A stretch of DNA of 27,193 nt from an uncultured Dialister sp. (GTDB taxonomy: Bacteria; Bacillota; Negativicutes; Veillonellales; Dialisteraceae): the NCBI GenBank assembly GCA_900314595.1, contig OMVW01000040.1, forward strand, positions 1 through 27,193. Direction: 5' to 3'. Under the pieces are notes generated by a model that worked only from the letters and a program-made list of their open reading frames with translations, did not search any database and was not told the DNA's origin. Below, in pieces: positions 9,259-16,638 of this stretch (positions within the stretch are counted from its first letter, which is position 1; every line of letters begins with the position of its first letter). A program made the position numbers and the translations under genes.

Positions 9259-9288
9259 CTGACAAAAGACGCAACAAAGATGTATAAT
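9259..9288 (+). promoter_or_regulatory. Sigma-70 type promoter of the orphan gene
   Basis: -35 CTGACA (9259-9264), 18-bp spacer, -10 TATAAT (9283-9288), about 107 nt before the ATG. The ATCTGACAAA containing the -35 is part of the repeat family (also near 9125 and 24055), so the repeat tail seems to supply half of this promoter. Confidence 0.65.
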
Positions 9289-9395
9289 TAAAATATAAGA
9301 AAACAATTAGAAATTGTATTTCAAACTTATTACTCAGATACCGGCCGGGGAAAGACCGGTTTCTACTGCTGTCGTTCATTAAAGGAGGAGCTGCC

Positions 9396-10217
9396 ATGAC
9401 GATTAATTACCTGCTTCAGGTGCTGCAGGATATGGAAGATGGAAAAATCCGGGACCCTGATTACATCAAAGACCCGAAATGGGAATTTTCCAAAGCTTTC
9501 CGACGGGTACAGAGACGGATCCAGCGTCTGCGCGGCCGCATGCATTATGAACTGGTGGAAATGAACCGGGCGAAGGTATCCGCTGTTTCCGGTCATATGG
9601 AAGATTTCACGAAATTTTTCGCTTCCATCCGGAATTTCAACCTGAAGGACTGCGAGGGGCTCCCGGGGATTAAAAGTTTCATCCAGGAAGGGTTCCAGGT
9701 GGAAGATATGATGGCTGTGGCAGATGCCATCGGAGATGTGGGCACTGTCAGTTCCATGGGTTACAAATCCATCACCCCGGACTATGCAATCATGGATGCC
9801 GTGCTGTCGCTTCCGAAAGTCACTGTGGATGAAAAGAAACTCCATGAACTGGATAAAGTTTATATCGCAGAGCTCATCAGAGAACTGGAGGACTATCGCA
9901 AAGCCGCCCGGGCTCTAGTGGAAAAGCAGGAGGAAATCACTTCCGCCGCCAGGGAAGCGGCATCGCTTCTAAGCGACCTCCACGATTATTTCGTAGACGG
10001 TATCGATGATCTGAAAACCATTGTCGGAGAAAAAGGCCCCGACTGGGAAAAATATGACCAGTCCGAAAAGATGCAGATTGCCAGGGCCATCCAGGCAGCC
10101 CATCTCATTACTATTCTCTTCCCCCGCCTCATCGACCCCGATACAAATGAACTCAGTGAAAAGACAGCAAGGGCCATCGAAAAGACAAGGCATGCCCTCT
10201 CCTTCCGGGATGCATGA
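9396..10217 (+). CDS. Hypothetical soluble, mainly helical protein
   Basis: 273 residues, preceded by a strong AAGGAGGAG site 5 nt before the ATG. I do not recognise the family. No signal peptide, membrane segment or cysteine-rich site is visible. The N-terminus (about 20-50) is strongly basic (RRVQRRIQRLRGR). The middle and C-terminal parts are charged helices with coiled-coil character (about 150-200, ELIRELEDYRKAARALVEKQEE). It has its own promoter and a strong terminator, so it is a single-gene unit. It is the only gene left of the origin on the plus strand, meaning head-on to replication, and it is flanked on both sides by repeat elements. Codon use looks like that of its neighbours, so recent transfer is not evident. 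It is very probably a real gene; function unknown. Confidence 0.85.
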   Translation: MTINYLLQVLQDMEDGKIRDPDYIKDPKWEFSKAFRRVQRRIQRLRGRMHYELVEMNRAKVSAVSGHMEDFTKFFASIRNFNLKDCEGLPGIKSFIQEGFQVEDMMAVADAIGDVGTVSSMGYKSITPDYAIMDAVLSLPKVTVDEKKLHELDKVYIAELIRELEDYRKAARALVEKQEEITSAAREAASLLSDLHDYFVDGIDDLKTIVGEKGPDWEKYDQSEKMQIARAIQAAHLITILFPRLIDPDTNELSEKTARAIEKTRHALSFRDA

Positions 10218-10222
10218 AATAA

Positions 10223-10263
10223 AAAACGCGGAGACTTTCTGCAGGAAGTCTCCGCGTTTTTAT
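10223..10263 (+). terminator. Strong intrinsic terminator of the orphan gene
   Basis: A perfect 15-bp stem AAAACGCGGAGACTT/AAGTCTCCGCGTTTT with an 8-nt loop and a T-rich 3' end, starting 5 nt after the stop codon. The A-rich 5' arm makes it potentially bidirectional. Confidence 0.92.
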
Positions 10264-10379
10264 TTTGAAATATTATAAAAAAAGACCACCCTTAAGATGC
10301 ACTCGAAGGTGTCTGAAATCAAGTGAAGCTGGCCAGGGAAATCAATCAAAAAGAGCCGGGTTTTCAATGAAAGAAATTC

Positions 10380-10920
10380 ATCCCATTTTCGACTTGAACG
10401 GGCTTTTCACACCTGCCTGTGCAAAATCCCAATAAAAATATGCCGCATCAGCGGCACACCTTCCCCAAGTCCCAATTCCCAATTCCCAATTCCAAAATCC
10501 GAATACCGCTTCTGCCTCAAACCACCTTATCTGACAAATGTCTCGGAATTTTTTACGTAACGCATGAATCCTTTCCAGTCATTTTCCATGCTGACCATCG
10601 TACGCCCCCTCACCCTTCGGGAGCTCCCCGGACGCGGGGAGCCTTTCTGCTTTTCGGTAGAGTCAAATGACATGAGTACCTTTCATCAGTCAGTCCCGTA
10701 TGTGCCGGCTGCGGCAGTACAACCCCCTGCTCGCTCCGCTCGCCGCCCCCCGGACTCGGGGGGCAGGTGGATTTCGACTTGTACGGGTATTTCAAACCCG
10801 CCTGCGCAAATTCCCCATAAATAATCGGCGGCCATCAGGCCGCCACCTTCCCGAAATCCGAAATCCCCAATCCGCCATCCGAAAATCGAATCTGACTCAA
10901 TCCGAAAATCTGATAAATGT
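10380..10920. repeat. Partial repeat-element modules between the orphan gene and the OmpA gene
   Basis: Two truncated copies. The first holds the GAACGGGCTTTTCAC module, hairpin TGCCGC/GCGGCA (10441-10456), and then CCCAATT minisatellite units (about 10465-10495). The second (about 10600-10870) holds GGGAGCTCCCC-type hairpins, the GGCAGTACAAC block, CGGGTATTTCAAACCCG, and hairpin GGCGGCC/GGCCGCC (10827-10844). No gene is supported in 10270-10984. Confidence 0.75.
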
Positions 10921-10925
10921 CTCAA

Positions 10926-10964
10926 TAGAAAAAGCCTCCCGGCTCCAATGAACCGGAAGGCTTT
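10926..10964 (-). terminator. Intrinsic terminator of the OmpA-family gene
   Basis: Minus strand AAAGCCTTCCGG/CCGGGAGGCTTT followed by TTCTATT, 21 nt beyond the stop. Almost the same hairpin follows the first PPK2 gene and recF. Confidence 0.85.
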
Positions 10965-10984
10965 ATTTCTATTTCTAACAACTA

Positions 10985-12067
10985 TTATTTATGTTCAAAT
11001 ACGTCGACTCTTCTGCTTTCCGGACCGGTAGCTCCTTCATCGCCTTTGACCATGGGGATGAGTTTGGATCCGTCTACGCCCTGGGATACAGCGTAGGCTT
11101 TGACGCTTTCGATGCGGCGGGCAGCGAGGTCTTTATTGTATTCGGCAGAGCCGGTGGGGTCTGCGCGGCCTACGAGTTTGAAGGTGTGGCCTGTTTCTTT
11201 TGCCTTTGCGATGAAGTCTTTCAGGTTCAGTTTCTGGGAATCGGTGAGAACTGCGGAATCGCTGTCGAAATGAACGGAATTCATGTAGTAGTCATTTTCC
11301 GGAGCGGCTACCGGGGTATCTGCCGGAACTTCGACGGGTGCTGCATTTCCTCTGACTTCATCATTTCTGATGATGGAAACGGTGGACGGTTCTTCTGCCT
11401 GTGCTTCATAGTCCAGGTTTTTTTCTTCTCTTTCGAAAACTTCACCGGAGTGGTCTTTGCCTCCGAAACGGTAGGAAACGCCGGCAATGAAGCCTTTGTA
11501 GGAAACGTTATTTTCAGAATCGCCCTTTGTATTCAGGTAATGGTAGCCTGCATTGAGGTCCACATTCTTGTCCAGGGCCAGGTTCACCCCTGCTTCCCAC
11601 ATGGAGGTCTGCTCGGTGCCTACGGCGCCTTTGGCGTATACGTCCACCACATCATTGATGGGCTGGCGGGCAATGACGCCCAGCTGGGCGATATTATTCG
11701 TCTGGTCATCGGAACCGAAGACGCGCTTCGGGAAATTCTTCATATAAATGCGGTTCCAGCCTACAAAGCCTGCCACCTGGGGATGGAAGGAATAGAGCGC
11801 ATTGATTTCATTCATATTTCCATCGGTATGATCCGAATGGAGACCGGTGTACTGGTACTGCGCAGCCCAGCGGTCATTGATTCCATAAGTCACTCCGCCC
11901 AGGAAATTCCACTTTCCGTCGGATTTGTAGCCATTGGATTTAGCCTCGGCATCCCACATGCCCACATTGATTTCCGTCTGTCCTTCCTTGAAAGAAGTCT
12001 GGGGAGAAGCGAAAGCCACGCCCGTTACGGAAGCGGCCAGAGCCATCATAATCAGGATTTTTTTCAT
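10985..12067 (-). CDS. OmpA-family outer-membrane protein
   Basis: 360 residues from the ATG at 12067. That start is chosen because GAGGT lies at the right distance; an ATG five codons earlier overlaps this ribosome site. Signal peptide 1-20 (MKKILIMMALAASVTGVAFA). Residues about 21-200 are alternating beta-strand sequence ending in YRFGG, fitting an 8-stranded barrel. A linker rich in E, P and A (about 205-245) follows. The C-terminal OmpA domain (about 250-358) contains VHFDSDSAVLT and GRADPTGSAEYNKDLAARR (about 299-316), with the Asp and Arg that bind peptidoglycan in this family. Expected role: tethering the outer membrane to the wall, perhaps with pore activity. It is monocistronic, with its own promoter and terminator. 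Confidence 0.92.
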   Translation of the reverse strand: MKKILIMMALAASVTGVAFASPQTSFKEGQTEINVGMWDAEAKSNGYKSDGKWNFLGGVTYGINDRWAAQYQYTGLHSDHTDGNMNEINALYSFHPQVAGFVGWNRIYMKNFPKRVFGSDDQTNNIAQLGVIARQPINDVVDVYAKGAVGTEQTSMWEAGVNLALDKNVDLNAGYHYLNTKGDSENNVSYKGFIAGVSYRFGGKDHSGEVFEREEKNLDYEAQAEEPSTVSIIRNDEVRGNAAPVEVPADTPVAAPENDYYMNSVHFDSDSAVLTDSQKLNLKDFIAKAKETGHTFKLVGRADPTGSAEYNKDLAARRIESVKAYAVSQGVDGSKLIPMVKGDEGATGPESRRVDVFEHK

Positions 12068-12114
12068 AGTTATATACCTCATTCTCGTAAAATTTTTTCT
12101 GGAAATATATATGT

Positions 12115-12123
12115 ATTATAACA
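12115..12123 (-). promoter_or_regulatory. Extended -10 promoter of the OmpA-family gene
   Basis: Minus strand TGTTATAAT, a TGn extended -10, about 48 nt before the start codon. No -35 is recognisable. Confidence 0.55.
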
Positions 12124-12236
12124 TAATAAAGAGGGTGGAAATAGAGAACATAAGTAGGTACCGGACTTTGAGAAATATAGAAGTTTTTAATGACTCATGT
12201 TCGAAAAAGCGGGGAAAAGGGGTAAGGGAAGGATAT

Positions 12237-12262
12237 GGTTGGCTGGCGCCAACCAATTTTTT
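12237..12262 (+). terminator. Terminal hairpin of repeat element, terminator-like
   Basis: GGTTGGC/GCCAACC followed by AA and TTTTTT. The stem differs from GGTTCGC/GCGAACC at 8065 on both arms, so pairing is kept. Confidence 0.6.
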
Positions 12263-12747
12263 GTAGTGCGCTTCGCGCACGGGCTATGGCCCGCAAATGA
12301 GCTGAAACTGGTCCTGCGCAGGCGGTGGCTCTACATGAGCGGCCTGTACCTGTATTCCCGGCCGTGCGCGGAAAGCGAGGGAGCGCAGCGTTCTCCTTTG
12401 GGAGTCATCCTTTCGAAGCAGCTGACGGATAGAGTATCTTATGATTCATGTCGAAATTTGGGATGAGAAAGATGATTTCCTTTTCCATCCGTTTTTTCAG
12501 TCATCAGCGGCTTGTCTGAAAGATGAACTTACCCGTCTTCACTGCGCTCAGGCACCCTTCCAGCACCCGGAAGGGTGGTGACCGGCTGTCAAGTTTTCCT
12601 TTTTCCTCATACGTGCCTTGAATGGGTAGTGCAGTTCCCCCTCACCGCTTCGCTCGCCGCTCCCCGGACTCGGGGGGCAGGTGTATTTCGACCTGAACGA
12701 GTATTTCAAACCCGCCTGTGTAAAATCCCCCATATAAATTGGTCAGC

Positions 12748-13020
12748 GCATCAGCGCTGACACCTTCCCGATTACCCCGACCGCCCCGATCACCCCGACC
12801 ACCCCGATTCAAAAGTCAATCGATCATATAGTTACCTTTCGACTATACGTCCGGCATCAATTCTTTTACCGCATCAGCGCTGACACCTTCCCGATTGCCC
12901 CGACCGTCCCGATCACCCCGACCACCCCGATTCAAAAGTCAATCGATCATATAGTTACCTTTCGGCTATACGTCCGGCATCAATTCTTTTACCGCATCAG
13001 CGCTGACACCTTCCCGATAG
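12748..13020. repeat. 123-bp tandem direct repeat, two full units and a partial third
   Basis: GCATCAGCGCTGACACC begins at 12748, 12871 and 12994, a period of 123 bp. Each unit carries the right arm of the end hairpin, CCCGAC/CCCGAT minisatellites, and CAATCGATCATATAG with its partner CTATACG. Later units lost the left hairpin arm. Confidence 0.9.
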
Positions 13021-13066
13021 CCCCGATAATCCCGAGACCCCCGATACCCCCGATTCAAAGGTCAAT

Positions 13067-13101
13067 ATAAAAATGGGCGCCTTGACTATTTCAAGGCGCC
13101 C
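13067..13101 (-). terminator. Intrinsic terminator of osmC, formed by a repeat-end hairpin
   Basis: Minus strand GGGCGCCTTGA/TCAAGGCGCCC, an 11-bp perfect stem with a 5-nt loop, then ATTTTTAT. It lies about 40 nt past the osmC stop and is followed on the plus strand by ACCTTC, the mark of the repeat ends. Confidence 0.85.
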
Positions 13102-13139
13102 ACCTTCACTGATCACTTGTCACTTAACACTATTTATTC

Positions 13140-13541
13140 TCACACATCATAGACGAAGGTGAATTCTTTCTTCGTTTCTTTGCGGATGGTACGGCCTACG
13201 GTGCAGTGTTCTACCGGTACGGTCTGGAGGAATTCTCTTTCTTCCAAAGGAACGGTTTTCGGCAGGTGGAAGGTGGCACGGATGACACCGACTCCGCCGG
13301 CTTCTGCTATTTCCTTATCCGCTTCGGCCCAGGCGCCGTCCATGGAGATGCCTTTCTTTCCGGCTCCGTAGATAATGTTCGTGAGGGTGCAGGAAATGAC
13401 GGCGGAAAGAAGCAGTTCGACCGGGGTCATGTATTCGCCTTTGCCTCCCACTTCTTTCACCGCATCGGAGTGGATAATTTCCTTCCGCCCCGGTACTTCA
13501 AATGACAGTCTCATCTGTCCTTCGTTTGTAATTTTCATCAT
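13140..13541 (-). CDS. OsmC/Ohr-family protein
   Basis: 133 residues. AGGAGG lies 8 nt before the first of two adjacent ATG codons. The family hallmarks are present: two conserved cysteines, C51 in AVISCTLTN and C113 in VEHCTVGRTI, and the helix residue E42 in TPVELLLSA. Family members with this pair reduce organic hydroperoxides, or are YhfA-like proteins of less certain role; this short form without an Ohr-specific signature fits either. It acts in the cytoplasm. It stands alone, with an extended -10 promoter upstream and a repeat-derived terminator downstream. Confidence 0.88.
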   Translation of the reverse strand: MMKITNEGQMRLSFEVPGRKEIIHSDAVKEVGGKGEYMTPVELLLSAVISCTLTNIIYGAGKKGISMDGAWAEADKEIAEAGGVGVIRATFHLPKTVPLEEREFLQTVPVEHCTVGRTIRKETKKEFTFVYDV

Positions 13542-13579
13542 GGGTAAGACCTCCTTTATGAAATGGAACTCCTGTCTTT

Positions 13580-13588
13580 ATTATACCA
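13580..13588 (-). promoter_or_regulatory. Extended -10 promoter of the osmC-like gene
   Basis: Minus strand TGGTATAAT about 38 nt before the start codon; no clear -35. It is the same nine bases as the symporter promoter. Confidence 0.6.
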
Positions 13589-13714
13589 TGATGTATCATA
13601 AGATTTTTATTGAAGAAACTATATGATGAAATACTTTTGTTTCGGGGATGTCGGGGGTCTCGGGGTTCATTCCGGGGATGTCGGGATGATGCGGCGCAAA
13701 TTCATGGGCGACGC

Positions 13715-14250
13715 AGTTTTTGATTCAGCCTGCCGTACATTTTCGAATCGATTGTACAACCCTCTGCCCGCTTCGCGGAGCCCCCCGCTACGGCATGACT
13801 CTCACTGCCATTTGCGCGCCCCTGGCTGCGCCTCTCTCCTTCAAATGGTGTTCGAGAACAGCACTTCGGGGGGCCTTCCTACTTGTCGATTTTCTTATTT
13901 TACCGGGATATGATGGCAGTCAGCCTCATATGTGCTGTCTACCGAACCCTGCTCGAGTACCATTCCAGTACATTTTCGTCTTGTACCTGCTTGACATCCC
14001 CCCACCGCTTCGCGGAGCCCCCCGCACTTCGGGGGGCTTGACCGTTACGGCCTGAACGGGTATTTCACACTCGCCTGTGCAAAAACCCCATAAAAAAATC
14101 GTGCCGCGGGAGCGGCACACCTTCACGAACCACGAATCACGAATCACGAAATCTCGATACTGACAATACCGGGGCTCGCCGTGGTGAGGCTAACCCACGA
14201 ATACCGCATCTGACTCTATCCGCAAAGATAACAAATGTCTCCAATAAACA
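13715..14250. repeat. Repeat-element modules upstream of the osmC-like gene
   Basis: A nested hairpin with inner arms CCATTTG/CAAATGG (about 13808-13856) parallels the copy near 5215, where the arms are GCGATTTG/CAAATCGC. Then come a CCCCCCGC..GGGGGG hairpin, the GAACGGGTATTTCAC module, the end hairpin GTGCCGC/GCGGCAC (14101-14118) with an oligo-A tract before it, CACGAATCA minisatellites, and the CGGGGCTCGCCGTGGTGAGGC block. No gene is supported in 13590-15013. Confidence 0.75.
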
Positions 14251-14426
14251 AAAATCCCCCGACTGGATAGACGGGGGTAATCTTTGGCCAGTATAGATCA
14301 ATCGGCTGCAGGGACTTTGGCCTGGACACGCAGGGACGGAGCTGCCGTATGAACGGAGGTGGCCGACAAGTTTGTCATGTCGTGAGGTTACTGACGCTTG
14401 ATTTTTGTCTTTCATCGGGGGATTTT
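14251..14426. ncRNA. Candidate structured RNA of about 176 nt, strand uncertain
   Basis: The ends AAAATCCCCCGA (14251-14262) and TCGGGGGATTTT (14415-14426) pair as a perfect 12-bp closing stem around a unique, non-repeat interior. Inside are hairpins CCGT/ACGG (near 14346) and GACA/TGTC (near 14367), plus an alternative CCCCCG/CGGGGG hairpin at the 5' plus-strand end. Size and the long closing helix recall 6S RNA, and the minus strand has GTCCCTGCAGCCGAT, loosely like a 6S segment. I could not match a family consensus or find a clear promoter on either strand. Confidence 0.35.
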
Positions 14427-14599
14427 CTTGATTTTGTTTTCATACCGGTATGAGGGAGATTGGAATCCGGCCCGCTTTGCCCTTCCGCCCGGTTCGATCG
14501 AGTGTGCACATCTTTCTTCGTTTCTCTGTCTATATAGTACAGAAAAGGAAATTTATTTTATTAGATTTTCGTTAATTTTTCTGGTAAGAATCCATTTCG

Positions 14600-14940
14600 A
14601 CGGGTACCGGCAGATGAACTTACCCGACTCCGAGGGGGAGCCTGCCTGCTTGCCGATTTCCCCATTTTTCGGGTACTTTTCACCAGTCAGTCTCATTTGT
14701 GCCTTGTGCGATAATACACCCCCCTGCTCGCTGCGCTCGCCGCCCCCCTGACCAGTGGGGCAGGTGAAATTCGACTTGTACGGGCTTTTATACTCGCCTG
14801 TGCACAGCCCCAATATAATCTTGTGCCGCGGGAGCGGCACACCTTCACGAACCACGAATCACGAAATCTCGATACTGACCATACCGGGGCTCGCCGTGGT
14901 GAGGCTGACCCACGAATACCGCATCTGGCTCTATCCATAT
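14600..14940. repeat. Truncated repeat-element copy upstream of the terminator of the first PPK2 gene
   Basis: It contains CGAGGGGGAGCCTGCCTGCTTGCC as in 8640 and 8870 (cut into two overlapping matches), the GATAATACACCCCCC block, GTACGGGCTTTTATACTCGCC, the end hairpin GTGCCGC/GCGGCAC (14823-14840) and the CGCCGTGGTGAGGCTGACC block. Confidence 0.7.
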
Positions 14941-14955
14941 AGCTGAAAATTGACT

Positions 14956-14995
14956 CAAAAAAAGCCTCCCGGCTCAAATTAGACCGGAAGGCTTT
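14956..14995 (-). terminator. Intrinsic terminator of the first PPK2 gene
   Basis: Minus strand AAAGCCTTCCGG/CCGGGAGGCTTT with T-rich tail, about 18 nt after the stop. Nearly the same sequence as the terminators at 10926 and 23211. Confidence 0.85.
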
Positions 14996-15013
14996 ATTTC
15001 TAAAAACTAACGA

Positions 15014-16009
15014 CTATTTCTCTTCCTTGTTTTCCCCGCTCATGAGGTCCTGCATTTCCTTGATCATGCCCACGTTTCCGCTTTCGATGAGTTTTCTGAA
15101 TTCATCGAGCTGGTCTTTGATTTCTTTGGACATTTCAGGGAATTTGGGGGCAATCTTTTTGATGGTTTTGATGATGATCTGGGAGACTACGTAGCGGGTG
15201 TACCATTTGTTGTCCGCCGGAACGATGTACCAGGGGGCGTCTTCGGTGGAGGTGGCAGTGATCATTTCGCTGTAGAGTTCCTGATAACGGTCCCAGTAGC
15301 GGCGTTCGTTGATATCGGCCATGGAGAATTTCCAGTTTTTCTTCTTGTTGAGGATTCGTTCGGCCAGGCGGTCCCGCTGTTCGTCTTTGGATACGTGGAG
15401 GAAAATCTTGACTACGGGGAATCCGTTTTCGCCCAGGTATCTTTCCCAGTCCCGGATCTGGCGGTAGCGGGTGTCCCAGATATTTTTGTCGATCAGTTCC
15501 TTTGGAAGTTTGCCTTCTTTCACAAGGTCATGGACACGGGTGACAATGACATCTTCATAGTGGGAGCGGTTGAAGATACCGATATCGCCGCATCTCGGCA
15601 GGGCGCGGTTGATACGCCACATGTAGTCGTGGTCTTTTTCTTCACTGCTTGGCTGTTTGAAGGAGACCACATGGACTCCGTTCGGGTCCAGGTGAGAGAA
15701 TACGTGCTTGATGGTTCCGTCTTTTCCGGCAGCGTCCATGGCCTGGAGTACGATGACCAGTCCATAGGTGCTCTGTGCGTACAGTTTGGCCTGAAGGATG
15801 GACAGTTCGGAAAGGGCTTTCGGGAAAGCCACTGTCTTGACTGCTTCTTTGTCCACATCTACGTCGCAGGCGGTGGGGAATTTCTTCAGATTGATTTTTT
15901 CCCCTTCTTTCGCCCGATAGCGATCGATATCAATCTTCGTATTTCCCAGCGGCTTCTTCGGCTTTTCCGCACATGGTTTACCGACTTCAACTTCTACCTT
16001 CTCTTCCAT
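15014..16009 (-). CDS. ppk2: Polyphosphate kinase 2 family nucleotide phosphotransferase, copy A
   Basis: 331 residues. GGGGAGAG lies 4 nt before the ATG. PPK2 signatures: P-loop QAMDAAGKDGT (89-99), second acidic motif GDIGIFNRSHYEDV (141-154), the basic lid KNWKFSMADINER, and the C-terminal APWYIVPADNKWYTR. The family transfers phosphate from polyphosphate to nucleotides. The N-terminal RYRAKEGEKINLKK and overall pattern resemble the PPK2_rel_1 group, whose class III members phosphorylate both AMP and ADP; the class call is inference. It differs from copy B in a longer, lysine- and glutamate-rich N-terminus. The two genes are separated by a repeat-filled 630-bp gap, so are probably separately transcribed. 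Confidence 0.93.
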   Translation of the reverse strand: MEEKVEVEVGKPCAEKPKKPLGNTKIDIDRYRAKEGEKINLKKFPTACDVDVDKEAVKTVAFPKALSELSILQAKLYAQSTYGLVIVLQAMDAAGKDGTIKHVFSHLDPNGVHVVSFKQPSSEEKDHDYMWRINRALPRCGDIGIFNRSHYEDVIVTRVHDLVKEGKLPKELIDKNIWDTRYRQIRDWERYLGENGFPVVKIFLHVSKDEQRDRLAERILNKKKNWKFSMADINERRYWDRYQELYSEMITATSTEDAPWYIVPADNKWYTRYVVSQIIIKTIKKIAPKFPEMSKEIKDQLDEFRKLIESGNVGMIKEMQDLMSGENKEEK

Positions 16010-16119
16010 AATTCTCTCCCCTTTTTTAAAATATGAAATATTATTATAGGAAATATATCTTCAGTGTATCCCTTTTAAAGAAACCTTGCAACTGGATTGG
16101 AAATAGTGAAAAGTGATAA

Positions 16120-16620
16120 GTGGTAAGTGAAGGATATGGTCGTCTCCGCCGACCAATCTATTATAGTGCGCTTCGCGCACAGGATGGCCTGAGATTGTTC
16201 CATCAGTTAGTCTCATTTCCGACTTGTAACGATAGTACGACCCCTCAGTCCGCTTCGCGGCCAGCTCCCCAAGCCTGGGGAGCCTTAAACGTTTCGACTT
16301 GAACGGGATTTTCAAATCCGCCTGTACACATTCCCCATATATACTCATCGGCGCATCAGCGCCGATACCTTCCCGCATCCCGCACCCCGAATTTTCGAAA
16401 TAGAATCTAACGGGGCACGTCACAGTGAGGCTAATCCCGAATACCGAAAATGACACAAACCATCTGATCTGATAAAAGACTCAAAAAAGCCTGTACACAT
16501 TCCCCATATATACTCGCGGCCGAAAGGCCGCCATCTTCACGAACCACGAAATCTCGAAACTGCCTGTATCGGGGCTCGCCGTGGTGAGGCTGATTCACGA
16601 ATACCGCTTCTGACTCAGGG
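16120..16620. repeat. Compact repeat-element copy between the two PPK2 genes
   Basis: Left end AAGGATAT with hairpin GGTCG/CGACC (16139-16154), right end hairpin ATCGGCGC/GCGCCGAT (16347-16366) with ACCTTCCCGC: only about 255 bp, with a much shortened interior. A second end-type hairpin GCGGCC/GGCCGC with a GAAA loop (16516-16531) lies closer to copy B. No gene is supported in 16010-16638. Confidence 0.75.
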
Positions 16621-16638
16621 CAAAAAACGGACAATCGT

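Larger units (their letters stand above)
12188..13060. repeat. Composite structured repeat element between the OmpA gene and osmC
   Basis: The left end is GGGAAGGATAT plus terminal hairpin (12237-12254). The GTATTCCCGGCC module is present in a short form with a single GTATTCCCGGCC (12352-12363). The stretch about 12415-12690 is nearly identical to about 8275-8560. The right end is hairpin GTCAGCGC/GCGCTGAC (12742-12761), then CCCGAT-type minisatellites and a 123-bp tandem repeat. No gene is supported in 12124-13139. Confidence 0.8.

Noticed and set aside
10991..12121. A 376-codon plus-strand frame
   Set aside because: It is the antisense of the OmpA-family gene, which has signal peptide, barrel and OmpA domain on the minus strand.
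14441..14452. A perfect palindrome CATACCGGTATG as an operator
   Set aside because: It is a single 12-bp palindrome with no adjacent gene start or promoter, so no function can be supported.
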